This document shows positions 33,892-42,614 of a stretch of DNA of 64,000 bases, in pieces. The position numbers were made by a program, and so were the translations under genes. Under the pieces are notes generated by a model. That model worked only from the letters and a program-made list of their open reading frames with translations. It did not search any database and was not told the origin of the DNA. The first letter of the stretch is position 1. Every line of letters starts with the position of its first letter. Source of the DNA: PALSA-612 sp963704335 (lineage in GTDB: Bacteria; Actinomycetota; Thermoleophilia; Gaiellales; Gaiellaceae); contig OY969889.1 of assembly GCA_963704335.1 (NCBI GenBank), positions 2,604,001 to 2,668,000 on the forward strand, read 5' to 3'.

Positions 33892-35241
33892 TTAGCTTCG
33901 AACGGCGTACAGCCGCCATTCTCCAGGGACGCCCTTGAGCTCGGTGGTTCCCCGCTCGTCGAACTCGATGCCCGAGCCTGCCACCAGATCTTTGACGGTG
34001 TTCGACACGAGCACCTCGCCCGGCTCAGCGCGCGCAGATACTCGAGCCCCGATGTGGACGGCGATCCCGCGAGGCTTGTCTTCCGCCAGCTCCACCTCCC
34101 CCGTGTGCAGGCCGGCGCGGATGTCGATCCCCAGCTCGCGGACGGAGCTCGCGATGGCGCAGGCGCACTGGATTGCGCGCGCTGGCCCGTCGAAGGTCGC
34201 GAAGAAGCCGTCCCCCGCCGTGTCGACCTCCCGCCCGCGAAAGCGCTGGAGCTGGGAGCGGACGACGCCGTGGTGGCGCTCGACCAGTTCGTGCCACTCG
34301 CGGTCGCCGAGCTCGACCGCCTTTTCCGTCGAGCCGACGATGTCCGTAAACAGGACGGTCGCGAGCACCCGGTCGATCTCGGTCTGCTCCCAAGCCCGCT
34401 CGTCCCAGACCCGGTGCAGAAACTCCCCGATCGGCTCGACGATCTGATCCGGGTCGACCCAGGGCGCGTGGTCGTTCCCGGTCAGCTCGACAAACTCCGC
34501 GCCGCGAATGCGCTCGGCCAGGTAGCGGCCGTTCGCGATCGAGATTCCCTCGTCGACGCGGTGAATGAGCCGAGTGGGGACGCTGATCGTCGGCAACACG
34601 TGGCGGATGTCGATCTCCATGTTCATGCGAGCGAGCTGACCTATGGCCGAGGGGCTGGCGCTCTGCCGCTGAAAGCGCGCGAACCAATCGATGAACTCAC
34701 CGTCATTTGCGAGGCTCGGAGCGAGCCACGAGATCGCCCGCTCGGCTTCTGCACGCGTGCCGAACGCCGCCTCTCGCTCGGGAATGCTGCGCAGCCACTG
34801 CTCGCGAGGCGGCGCATCTGGAAAGTCCGGTGCCCACGTCGATCGCGGCGGCGACGACCCGTACAGCACGGCGGCAGTTGTCCTTTCCGGGTATGTGGCC
34901 GCGAAGAGGAGGGTCATGGCAACGCCCTCGGACACACCGATCAGCGCCGCGCGCTCGGAGCCGGCCGCGTCCATGACGGCCCGCACGTCGTCCATTCGCG
35001 TCTCGAGCTGCGCGATCCCTGTCGCGCGGTCGGAGAGCCCGGTGCCGCGCTTGTCGAACAGGATCAGACGTCCCAAGCCGGCAAGGCCTTCGAACAGACG
35101 GGCCCACGACTCCCACTCCCAGGCGAGCTCGACGTTCGAGATGTAGCCCGGAACGAGGACGAGGTCGTGGTCGCCCTCGCCGACGACCTGGTAGGCGATC
35201 GAGACGTCTCCGCTCTTCGTGTATCGCGTCTCCGGAGGCAT
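33892..35241 (-). CDS. Alpha/beta hydrolase fused to class III adenylate/guanylate cyclase domain
   Basis: A 449-residue soluble signalling protein. Residues 1-265 are an alpha/beta hydrolase: oxyanion turn VLVPGYISN, RGTGLSDR, nucleophile-elbow IGVSEGVAM with Ser, and the His in GNDHAPWVD. Residues 275-449 are a class III nucleotide cyclase with metal-binding Asp in LFTDIVGSTE and VDTAGDGFFATF, and GLHTGEVEL. Such fusions occur in actinobacteria and rhizobia. The hydrolase may sense or convert a small molecule and set cyclase output, which is inference. ATG 35241 (MPPETRYTKSGDVSIAYQ) is chosen; upstream residues look unrelated. Confidence 0.88.
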   Translation of the reverse strand: MPPETRYTKSGDVSIAYQVVGEGDHDLVLVPGYISNVELAWEWESWARLFEGLAGLGRLILFDKRGTGLSDRATGIAQLETRMDDVRAVMDAAGSERAALIGVSEGVAMTLLFAATYPERTTAAVLYGSSPPRSTWAPDFPDAPPREQWLRSIPEREAAFGTRAEAERAISWLAPSLANDGEFIDWFARFQRQSASPSAIGQLARMNMEIDIRHVLPTISVPTRLIHRVDEGISIANGRYLAERIRGAEFVELTGNDHAPWVDPDQIVEPIGEFLHRVWDERAWEQTEIDRVLATVLFTDIVGSTEKAVELGDREWHELVERHHGVVRSQLQRFRGREVDTAGDGFFATFDGPARAIQCACAIASSVRELGIDIRAGLHTGEVELAEDKPRGIAVHIGARVSARAEPGEVLVSNTVKDLVAGSGIEFDERGTTELKGVPGEWRLYAVRS

Positions 35242-35282
35242 GGCCGTAGTCTGACAAGCGGGCCGACGACTAGATTTCGAAG

Positions 35283-37058
35283 GTGCCCGAGGTCCCGCGA
35301 CATCGCACGACGTTCCGCCGCCTGCTCGGCTTCCTGCGGCCGTACAAGTGGTCACTGGTCGTCTCGTCGCTGCTCGCGATCGGGTCGCAGCTGGCAGCGA
35401 TCGCGATCACGTTCCTCATCCGCGCTGCGATCAACGGGCCGCTTACGGACGGCTCGCTCGACGGCCTCTGGCTAATCGTTGCCCTCGTCCTGGGCATCGG
35501 CCTCATGAAATCGATGCTGATGCTCGGGCGCCGGCTGATCGCCGGCAGACAGGCGCTCGGCGTCGAGTTCGACATCCGCAACGCGTTCTACGCAAAGCTC
35601 GTGCGCCAGTCGTTCGGCTACTTCGACCGCAACCAGACCGGCCAGCTCATGTCACGGGCGACCGTCGACCTCCAGTCGGTGCGGTTCTTTCTCGGCTACG
35701 GGCTGATCTTCTTCTTCCAGCACATCGTCACGGTCGTCGTCGTGACGTCCGTGCTGTTCGTCGTCAACTGGAAGCTGGCCTTCGTCGCCCTCTGGATCAT
35801 GCCGGTGCTGATCGCGCTGGCTTATCGCTACAGCCGCGTGTCGCACCCGATCCTGCGGGAGGTGCAGCAGAAGATGGCGGACGTCGCAACGGTGTCCGAG
35901 GAGAACATCGTCGGCGTCCACGTCGTGAAGTCGTTCGCCCAGGAGGACCGGGAGCGGGACCGGTTCGCCGAGTCGTCGGAAGCAGTCTTCCGCCAGACGG
36001 TGAAGGCCAACAAACAGCGTTCGATCTACGTGCCGATGATGGCCTTTCTGCCGCTGCTCGCCCAGGCGGCGGTGCTGCTCGTGGGCGGCCGCATGGTCGT
36101 GAACGGCTCGTTGTCACTGGGCGCGTTCATCCAGTTCAATGTGCTCGTCTTGATGCTCGTGATGCCGCTGCGCATGCTCGGGATGTGGATCGGCCAGGCG
36201 CAGCGGGCGACGGCCTCGGGCGAGCGGATCTTCCAGGTCATCGACGAGCCCGAGGACATCTTGGACTCGCCGGGCGCAGTGGAGCTGCCAACGGGACGCG
36301 GGCTGGTGCGCTTCGAGGGCGTGACGTTCGGCTACGACGCGGAGCGGCCGGTGCTGCACGAGATCGACCTCGAGCTCGAGCCGGGTCGCACGGTCGCGCT
36401 GATCGGGCACACCGGCTCGGGGAAGACGACGTTCGCCTCGCTCGTGCCGCGTTTCTACGACGTGACGGAGGGACGCGTGACGGTGGATGGCGCGGACGTG
36501 CGCGACGTGCGGCTCGACTCGCTGCGCAGCGTCATCGGCGTCATCTCCCAGGACCCGTTCCTCTTCTCGGCGACCGTGCGAGAGAACATCTCATTCGGGC
36601 GGCCCGACGCGACCGAGCAGGAGATCGTCGCGGCCGCGCGCGCTGCACAGGCTCACGAGTTCGTCGAGCGGCTGCCGCAGGGCTACGACACGATGGTGGG
36701 CGAGCGCGGCATCACGCTCTCGGGCGGCCAGCGCCAGCGCGTCGCGATCGCCCGTGCGCTCGCCATCGACCCGCGCATCCTCATCCTCGACGACGCGACC
36801 GCCTCGGTTGACGCGACGACCGAGGCTCGCATCCGCCTCGGGCTGCGCGAGGCGATGAAGGGACGAACGACGATCATCATCGCGCACCGGCTGTCGACGA
36901 TCGCTCTCGCCGACGAGATCATCGTGCTCGACGGCGGGCGGGTTACCGCGCGCGGCACGCACGAGGCGTTGATCGACGAGAGCGCTGTCTACCGCGAGAT
37001 GTACGACCACGGGTTGCTGGAAGCCGAGTTTGCTGCCCGCGTAGAGGCGACGGCATGA
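35283..37058 (+). CDS. ABC exporter half-transporter, subunit 1 (degenerate Walker B)
   Basis: A 591-residue type IV (exporter-like) half transporter: six transmembrane helices (residues 20-310), then a nucleotide-binding domain with Walker A GHTGSGKTTF, signature LSGGQRQR, Walker B LILDDATASVD and H-loop IIIAHRLST. The residue after the Walker B Asp, normally the catalytic Glu, is Asp. Together with the partner's altered signature this predicts one inactive ATP site. It starts GTG at 35283, 41 bases from the divergent cyclase gene, and overlaps the second subunit by four bases. The exported substrate is unknown (drug, lipid or peptide). Confidence 0.93.
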   Translation: MPEVPRHRTTFRRLLGFLRPYKWSLVVSSLLAIGSQLAAIAITFLIRAAINGPLTDGSLDGLWLIVALVLGIGLMKSMLMLGRRLIAGRQALGVEFDIRNAFYAKLVRQSFGYFDRNQTGQLMSRATVDLQSVRFFLGYGLIFFFQHIVTVVVVTSVLFVVNWKLAFVALWIMPVLIALAYRYSRVSHPILREVQQKMADVATVSEENIVGVHVVKSFAQEDRERDRFAESSEAVFRQTVKANKQRSIYVPMMAFLPLLAQAAVLLVGGRMVVNGSLSLGAFIQFNVLVLMLVMPLRMLGMWIGQAQRATASGERIFQVIDEPEDILDSPGAVELPTGRGLVRFEGVTFGYDAERPVLHEIDLELEPGRTVALIGHTGSGKTTFASLVPRFYDVTEGRVTVDGADVRDVRLDSLRSVIGVISQDPFLFSATVRENISFGRPDATEQEIVAAARAAQAHEFVERLPQGYDTMVGERGITLSGGQRQRVAIARALAIDPRILILDDATASVDATTEARIRLGLREAMKGRTTIIIAHRLSTIALADEIIVLDGGRVTARGTHEALIDESAVYREMYDHGLLEAEFAARVEATA

Positions 37059-38860
37059 GGGTCTGGCAGCCGGGATCCCACCTCACCGTCGAGCGCGGCC
37101 AGACACCGCCCGCCGGCCATTCCTGGCAGCGCACGCGGAGGCGCCTCGCCGCGCTCGCGCGGCTCGCTGCGCCGTACAAGACGCGCGTCGCGCTGGCGCT
37201 CGGCTTCCTCCTACTCGCCACGATGGCCGCGCTCGCGCCTCCCTATCTCGCCAAGCTCGCCATCGACGACGGCATCTCGGATGGCGACCTCACGGCGCTC
37301 GGCCGGATCGTGGGCGCATTCGTGGTGGCCGGGCTCGTCTACCTCGGCGCCAGCGCCGCGCAGACGTACTTCACGGGCTGGACGGGAGAGCGCGTCCTCG
37401 CGGACCTGCGCAACGGGCTTTTCCGTCATCTCCAGCACCTGTCACTCGGCTATTACGAGCGCAACCGCGCAGGCGTCATCATCAGCCGGCTGACGAACGA
37501 CGTCGACGCGCTCGACCAGCTGGTGACGGAAGGCGTGACGTCGCTGCTCAAGAACACGCTGCTGCTGCTCGGCTCGATCGTGATTCTGTTCTTCCTCGAC
37601 TGGCGGCTCGCGCTCGCCACGCTCATCGTGATGCCGGCGCTGATCGTCGCCACGGCGATGTTCCGTTCGCGCTCCACCCTCGCCTACCGCGCCGTGCGCG
37701 AGCGCCTGGGCCTCGTCACCGCGACGCTGGCGGAAGACATCGCAGGCATGCGCGTCCTCCAGTCGTTCACGCGCGAGGACCCGGCGCTGAAGAACTTCCA
37801 CGAGGTCAATGCCAACTACCGCCAGGCGAACCACCGCACCGTCGTGCTCAGCGGCGTCTACTTCCCGACGGTCGACTTCATCTCCTCGGCCGCGACCGCG
37901 ATCGTCCTGGGCTACGGCGGCTACCTCGTCTCGGGCGGCGACATCACCGTCGGCACGTTGTTCGCCTTCATCGGCTATCTGGCGAACTTCTTCGATCCCG
38001 TCCAGGACCTGTCGCAGTTCTACAACACGTACCTGTCGGCGACGGCGGCGCTGGACAAGATCATGGACGTGCTCGAGGAAGAGCCGGACGTAGTGGACGA
38101 GCCGGGCGCGCGGCCGCTTTCTCACATCACCGGACATGTCCGCTTCGAGCAGGTCCGGTTCGGGTACGGCGACGGCCCCGAGGTGATTCACGGGCTCGAC
38201 CTGGACGTGCCGACGGGGACGACAGTCGCACTCGTCGGCCACACGGGCGCCGGCAAGTCGACGATCGCAAAGCTCCTCGCGCGCTTCTACGACCCGCGCG
38301 AAGGCCGGATCACGATCGACGGCACGGACATCAGCCAGGTGACACAGGAGTCGCTGCGCTCGCAGCTCGGCATCGTGCCCCAGGACGGCTTCCTCTTCGC
38401 GGGCACGCTGCGCGAGAACATCGCGTTCGCACGGCCCGAGGCGCCACCCGAGGACGTGATCGCCGCCGCGCAGGCCGTCGGCGCCGACGTGTTCGCGAGC
38501 GAGCTGGAGGACGGGTACGAGACGCAGCTCGGTGAGCGCGGCGTCCGTCTCTCGCTGGGACAGCGCCAGCTCGTGGCGTTCGCGCGGGCACTGCTCGCCG
38601 ATCCGCGCATCCTGATCCTCGACGAAGCCACCTCGTCGGTCGATATCGGCACGGAGCAGAAGATCGAGCAGGCGCTCCGCAGGCTGCTCGTGGGCCGAAC
38701 GGCGTTCGTGATCGCACACAGGTTGTCGACGATCCGCGGAGCGGACTGCATCGTCGTGCTCGAGCACGGCCGCGTCGTCGAGCAGGGGACGCACGAGGAG
38801 CTGCTGGCCCAGCGCGGGCTCTACATGTCGCTCTACGGCGACTGGGCCGCCGTCGCCTAG
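37055..38860 (+). CDS. ABC exporter half-transporter, subunit 2 (altered signature motif)
   Basis: The 601-residue partner of the preceding gene, coupled by an ATGA overlap. Six transmembrane helices lie after a 35-residue basic amino terminus. The NBD has Walker A GHTGAGKSTI, the signature LSLGQRQL (consensus LSGGQ), Walker B LILDEATSSVD with an intact catalytic Glu, and VIAHRLST. In the heterodimer, subunit 1 Walker B (Asp) would pair with this LSLGQ as the degenerate site, while this Glu pairs with LSGGQ as the active one, as established for TM287/288. The 3' end overlaps the convergent ubiX by four bases. Confidence 0.93.
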   Translation: MRVWQPGSHLTVERGQTPPAGHSWQRTRRRLAALARLAAPYKTRVALALGFLLLATMAALAPPYLAKLAIDDGISDGDLTALGRIVGAFVVAGLVYLGASAAQTYFTGWTGERVLADLRNGLFRHLQHLSLGYYERNRAGVIISRLTNDVDALDQLVTEGVTSLLKNTLLLLGSIVILFFLDWRLALATLIVMPALIVATAMFRSRSTLAYRAVRERLGLVTATLAEDIAGMRVLQSFTREDPALKNFHEVNANYRQANHRTVVLSGVYFPTVDFISSAATAIVLGYGGYLVSGGDITVGTLFAFIGYLANFFDPVQDLSQFYNTYLSATAALDKIMDVLEEEPDVVDEPGARPLSHITGHVRFEQVRFGYGDGPEVIHGLDLDVPTGTTVALVGHTGAGKSTIAKLLARFYDPREGRITIDGTDISQVTQESLRSQLGIVPQDGFLFAGTLRENIAFARPEAPPEDVIAAAQAVGADVFASELEDGYETQLGERGVRLSLGQRQLVAFARALLADPRILILDEATSSVDIGTEQKIEQALRRLLVGRTAFVIAHRLSTIRGADCIVVLEHGRVVEQGTHEELLAQRGLYMSLYGDWAAVA

Positions 38861-39438
38861 TCCCGAACGACGTCGCCCGGCCACTCCTCGACGAGGCCGG
38901 GCAGAGGCAAACCGAGCCGCTGAAGAACGCGGCCGACCGTGTCGTCGATGATGTCCGCAACGGTTTCCGGTCGCGTGTAGAACGCGGGCACGGGCGGCAT
39001 GACCACGCCGCCGATCTCGGTCAGCTGAGCCGCCAGCCGTAGGTGGCCGAGGTGGAGCGGCGTCTCGCGAAGCACTGCGACGAGCGGGCGGCCTTCCTTC
39101 AGCGCCACGTCGCCGGCGCGGGTGATGAGGTTGTCCGAGGCCGAGTTCGCGAGCGCCGACAGCGTGCGGATGCTGCAGGGACAGACGACCATCCCCACCG
39201 TGGCGAACGAGCCGCTCGCCAGCGGCGCGCCGATGTCGCGGTAGCCGTACACCGCATCGGCGAGCTCCTCGACGTCCGCCGCGGAGTGTTCCGTCTCGTG
39301 GGTGAGAGTACGTCGGCCCGCGGGGCTGATGACGAGATGCGTCTCCACCTCGCTCCGCTCGCGAAGCAGCTCCAGCAGCCGGATGCCGTAGATCGATCCC
39401 GAGGCACCGGTGATAGCGACGACGAGCCTTTGTTCCAT
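38857..39438 (-). CDS. ubiX: Flavin prenyltransferase UbiX
   Basis: Makes prenylated FMN, the cofactor of UbiD-type decarboxylases. The 193-residue protein has the amino-terminal ITGASGSIYGIRLL FMN-binding loop, THLVISPAG, GSFATVGMVVCPCS(IRTLSALA) with the conserved Ser/Cys region, RPLVAVLRETPLHLGHL, and PPVPAFYTRP near the end. All are typical. No ubiD is in the window, so its client decarboxylase (menaquinone or aromatic-acid metabolism) must be elsewhere. It is divergent from the HD-domain gene. Confidence 0.93.
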   Translation of the reverse strand: MEQRLVVAITGASGSIYGIRLLELLRERSEVETHLVISPAGRRTLTHETEHSAADVEELADAVYGYRDIGAPLASGSFATVGMVVCPCSIRTLSALANSASDNLITRAGDVALKEGRPLVAVLRETPLHLGHLRLAAQLTEIGGVVMPPVPAFYTRPETVADIIDDTVGRVLQRLGLPLPGLVEEWPGDVVRD

Positions 39439-39466
39439 GCCCGGATTATGCGCGTACGCTGTGCGC

Positions 39467-40351
39467 GTGCCCGATCAACAGGAGCCGGAAGAGCTGATCA
39501 TCGACGAAGCGCCGCCGGCCGCCGAGCTCGAGCGCGAAGCGCGCATGACGCCCGCGCAGGCGGTCGAGCAGATGCGAATCCGCGTGCCGACGAGGGGCAA
39601 CCGGAAGCTTCGCGCCGTCGTCGAGCGTGTGAATGCCGACACCGAGCTGAAGGCGCTCTGGCACGTCTCGAACGTCAACGCGATCGCGCGCCTGCAGATC
39701 AACGACCACTCCTGGGTGCACATCCAGATCGTGGCCAACATCTCTCTCAAGCTCCTGCGCCAGCTCACGAAGCACGGCATCGAGCCATCGATCGTGGACG
39801 ACTACGGCCTGGAGCCCGACGACGCAGAGGTCGCGCTCCTGCTAGGCGCGCTGCTGCACGACACGGGGATGTCGGTGCACCGCGACAACCACGAGGACTT
39901 CAGCCTCTTCCTCGCGGCGCGCAAAGCGCGCCAGCTGCTCGAGCAGAGCTACGACGAGCCGGAGCTGACGGTGATGGTCTCCGAGGTGTTGCACGAGATC
40001 ACGAGCCATCGCGCGTCCGGCCGGCCTTTGACGCTCGAGGCGGGCATCCTCCGGGTTTCTGACGCCCTGGACATGGCGAAGGGGCGCTCGCGCATCCCGT
40101 TCGCTGCCGGGCAGGTCTCGATGCACTCGCTTTCCGCGGCGGCCGTCGACAAGGTCGAGATCAAGGACGGCGAAGAGAAGCCGGTACTGATCGAGATCAC
40201 GATGAACAACTCGTCCGGCATCTACCAGGTGGACGGACTGTTGAAGGAGAAGCTCCGCGGCTCTGGGCTCGAGCCGTACGTCGAGGTGGTCGCCCACATC
40301 GACACGGAGGCCGAGACGCGCCTCGTGCCCATCTACCGCCTCGAGACCTAG
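39467..40351 (+). CDS. HD-domain metal-dependent phosphohydrolase
   Basis: A 294-residue protein. The GTG at 39467 (VPDQQEPEELIIDE) is preferred, because earlier starts would lie over the ubiX coding start. The first 60 residues are acidic and helical. The HD domain has His in NDHSWVHIQI, the HD pair in LLGALLHDTGMSV at residues 131-132, and a late Asp in ILRVSDALDMAKGRSR. The carboxy terminus is a beta-rich region ending TRLVPIYRLET. HD enzymes of this type hydrolyse nucleotides or cyclic nucleotides, and the substrate is unknown. Its stop lies at the edge of the large inverted repeat. Confidence 0.82.
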   Translation: MPDQQEPEELIIDEAPPAAELEREARMTPAQAVEQMRIRVPTRGNRKLRAVVERVNADTELKALWHVSNVNAIARLQINDHSWVHIQIVANISLKLLRQLTKHGIEPSIVDDYGLEPDDAEVALLLGALLHDTGMSVHRDNHEDFSLFLAARKARQLLEQSYDEPELTVMVSEVLHEITSHRASGRPLTLEAGILRVSDALDMAKGRSRIPFAAGQVSMHSLSAAAVDKVEIKDGEEKPVLIEITMNNSSGIYQVDGLLKEKLRGSGLEPYVEVVAHIDTEAETRLVPIYRLET

Positions 40352-40513
40352 GAGGGTCTGGCGAAACAGTGGCTGTGCCGCCGGAATCACGCTGGAGACC
40401 GCGCTGCGGCGTCCTCGGTCGCCCACGTACTCACTAGTACGCGGACTCCCTGCGTCCTTGCATCACAATCTCCAGCGCGCCCCAGCGACGAGCACCGTTC
40501 CGCCAAACCCTCC
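40351..40513. repeat. 163-base imperfect palindrome next to tRNA-Gln
   Basis: Two 21-base ends (40351-40371 and 40493-40513) are inverted copies differing at three positions. All three differences become G.U pairs when the minus strand is read as RNA but A.C mismatches on the plus strand. Further in, CGCTGGAGA answers TCTCCAGCG, and the apex is CGTAC-TCACTA-GTACG. The whole unit can fold as one long hairpin. It has no coding frame. It may be a dispersed repeat, a convergent terminator between the HD gene and the tRNA, or a structured RNA. Confidence 0.6.
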
Positions 40514-40524
40514 AAAAAAGAGGC

Positions 40525-40594
40525 TGCGGGGCTAGGATTCGAACCTAGATACCACGGTCCAGAGCCGTGTGTCCTGCCGTTAGACGACCCCGCA
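40525..40594 (-). tRNA. tRNA-Gln (anticodon CTG)
   Basis: Seventy bases fold into a standard cloverleaf on the minus strand. The acceptor is TGCGGGG/CCCCGCA. The anticodon arm is CACGG-CTCTGGA-CCGTG with anticodon CTG. The T arm is CTAGG-TTCGAAT-CCTAG. The CCA end is not encoded. A T-run (CTTTTTT, minus strand) follows nine bases after the 3' end and may terminate transcription before the palindromic element. Confidence 0.95.
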
Positions 40595-40620
40595 ACGGCA
40601 GCCCATTCTAGCCTCTGAAA

Positions 40621-42300
40621 CTACGAGGGCAGCGGGCCGCCCGTGGCGCCCTGAAGCCCCGACAGCCGTGACGAGATGACCGTTTCCGCCGCCTTCGCGC
40701 TCGGCGCGTGGCCGGTCACGGTCGACAGGAAGTCCTCGCGCTCGAGCGCGTAGAGCACGACCGGCGTCTTGGCAGTGACGGTCGCCGTGCGCGGCACGTC
40801 CTTGAGCAGAGCGATCTCGCCGAAATAGCCTCCAGGCCCAAGGGTGGACACGGACTTGCCCTCGGCCGTGACGTCGACCTCGCCCTCGACCATCACGTAG
40901 AAGCGGTCGCCGGCGTCGCCCTCGCGGACGATGACCGTCCCCGGCTCGATTCGCAGCGGCACGAGCCGTCCCGCGATGTGCTCGATCGCGGTGCCCGGCA
41001 GCGGCGCGAAGATGGGCACGCCGGTGAGCAGCCGCAGCTCCTGCGTCTCGGGCGCGGCGGCCTGGGCATCGATCTTCGCCACAGTGCGGCCGAACAAGAT
41101 CACGAGCACGGGCAGGAATAGCCCCGAGATGATCAGCGCGTTCTCGAGCCCGAAGAGGTCGCTCAGCACGGGTGCGAGCACGCCTCCGATGCCGAGCGCC
41201 GAGAGCAGGAAGAACTGGAGCACGCCGAACACGCGGGCCAGCACCTCGTCCGGCACGGCGCGCTGCACCAGCGTGTAGCCGGCGACGTCGACGAGCGAGT
41301 TGCCGGCCCCCATGATCGCGAAGAGGACAAGTGCGATGGCGACCGATGACCACATCCCGAGCACGGCGAGCGGCACTCCCCAGAGCAGCAGGCCGACGAG
41401 AAAGCCCGGGCTGAGCCGCCTAGCGCCGGTCAGGCCCAGCGCGCCGATTGCGCCAACGAGCGCCCCCACGCCGAAGGCCGAGTTGAGGTATCCGACGCCC
41501 GCATCGCCCATATCGAGCAGCTCGATCGCCACGACGACGAGGAAGACGAGCATCAAGCCCGCCACGAGCGTCTGGGCCGTGAACAGCCCCATCAACACCC
41601 GCAGCTCCTTGTGCTTGAAGACGACGCGGAAGCCCGCCATGCATTCGCTGAAGATCGTCGACGCCTCGACCTCCTTCGACGCCTCGGTTCTCGGGACGTT
41701 CATCCGGAGAATGACGAGCGATGCGATCCCGAACATCGCCGCGGCGACTGCAAAGACGACGTCGACCCCGGTCACGGCGAGCAGGAGACCGGCGACGGCC
41801 GGACCGAGGAAGAACGCGAGGCTCTCCACGGTGCTGGATACGGCGTTCGTGGCGGTCAGCTCGCTCGGCGTGGCAGCCAGCGTCGGCATGATCGCCGCCT
41901 GTGCGGACTTGTACGGGGCGTTGGCTATCGAAGTAACGATCGCGAACGCGTAGACGAGCTCTGCAGGAGCGTCCTTCCAGACGCACACTGCGGCAGCCGC
42001 ACAGAAACCGAAGCGGAGCACAGCAGAAACGAAAAGCACGATCTCGCGCCGGTACCGGTCCCCGAGCACGCCGACAAACGGCGCGAGCAGTCCCGCCGGG
42101 ACGAGGCGGAGCAGGAAGATGATCCCGACGGCCTTCTCGCCACCCTGGTCGTAGGCGTATACGGAGACGGCCACCAGCAAGCCCCAGTGGCCGATGGCAA
42201 CCGCCGTCCAGGCGCCCTGGAGCCGGCGCAGGTTGGCGCTGCGAAAGACGGCCGCGAACGAACGTCCTGACTCCCGCAGGTGCGCCGCGATTCCACCCAT
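40621..42300 (-). CDS. MFS transporter with carboxy-terminal cyclic-nucleotide-binding domain
   Basis: A 559-residue membrane protein. Residues 20-415 carry about twelve transmembrane helices of the major facilitator fold, with VGVLGDRYRREIVL as the loop 2-3 signature. Residues 430-540 form a CNMP domain: RIEPGTVIVREGDAGDRFYVMVEGEVDV, then the phosphate-binding cassette YFGEIALLKDVPRTATV, with the Glu and Arg needed to hold cAMP or cGMP. Transport is therefore probably gated by a cyclic nucleotide. The cyclase fusion 6 kb away is one possible source. Substrate unknown; a regulated exporter is as likely as an importer. Confidence 0.88.
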   Translation of the reverse strand: MGGIAAHLRESGRSFAAVFRSANLRRLQGAWTAVAIGHWGLLVAVSVYAYDQGGEKAVGIIFLLRLVPAGLLAPFVGVLGDRYRREIVLFVSAVLRFGFCAAAAVCVWKDAPAELVYAFAIVTSIANAPYKSAQAAIMPTLAATPSELTATNAVSSTVESLAFFLGPAVAGLLLAVTGVDVVFAVAAAMFGIASLVILRMNVPRTEASKEVEASTIFSECMAGFRVVFKHKELRVLMGLFTAQTLVAGLMLVFLVVVAIELLDMGDAGVGYLNSAFGVGALVGAIGALGLTGARRLSPGFLVGLLLWGVPLAVLGMWSSVAIALVLFAIMGAGNSLVDVAGYTLVQRAVPDEVLARVFGVLQFFLLSALGIGGVLAPVLSDLFGLENALIISGLFLPVLVILFGRTVAKIDAQAAAPETQELRLLTGVPIFAPLPGTAIEHIAGRLVPLRIEPGTVIVREGDAGDRFYVMVEGEVDVTAEGKSVSTLGPGGYFGEIALLKDVPRTATVTAKTPVVLYALEREDFLSTVTGHAPSAKAAETVISSRLSGLQGATGGPLPS

Positions 42301-42415
42301 GCGGAGCGGAGCATGTCACCCGGGGTTGCAAAATTGAAGAGCAACAGGGAAGATTCGACCCCCGCTCCCCGTCTAGAGGGGTAGCAGGGTCACGCGAGAG
42401 GCGAGAGGAGGAGAG

Positions 42416-42547
42416 ATGGCGGACGAAATGAGTGAGGCACAGGAGGCTCAGGAGGCTCAGGCTACGAAGGACGACGACGTCGAGGCACACAGCATCGAGG
42501 AAGTCGCCGAGGCCATGGAGGCTCAGGAGGCTCAGGAGGCTCAGTAG
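42416..42547 (+). CDS. 43-residue acidic peptide with Glu-Ala-Gln repeats
   Basis: A small gene with a strong ribosome site (GAGGAGGAG, 3 to 11 bases before ATG) and an intrinsic terminator 25 bases after the stop. The product begins MADEMS, has a central DDDVEAHSIEEVAEAM, and ends with four-to-six copies of Glu-Ala-Gln that reach the last residue; copies also lie before the centre. It has no Cys, aromatic or basic cluster apart from one Lys and one His. The central D-V-E-A-H core resembles short actinobacterial peptides of unknown function, as I recall them. No modifying enzyme is adjacent. A regulator, chaperone-like acidic peptide or RiPP precursor are all open. Confidence 0.7.
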   Translation: MADEMSEAQEAQEAQATKDDDVEAHSIEEVAEAMEAQEAQEAQ

Positions 42548-42571
42548 CAACTCGCGAAGCGAAGGTTTTCG

Positions 42572-42594
42572 GGGCCCGGGAGACCGGGCCCTTT
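42572..42594 (+). terminator. Intrinsic terminator of the EAQ-peptide gene
   Basis: A perfect 8-base stem GGGCCCGG (42572-42579) and CCGGGCCC (42584-42591), closed by the GNRA-type loop GAGA, is followed by TTT. It stands 25 bases after the small gene and may also serve the convergent DUF1801 gene. Confidence 0.8.
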
Positions 42595-42614
42595 CACGTC
42601 TCGGGGGCGTGAGG

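Noticed and set aside
42431..42545. GAGGCTCAG tandem units as a simple microsatellite
   Set aside because: The repeats stay in frame inside a gene with ribosome site and terminator, so peptide coding explains them better.
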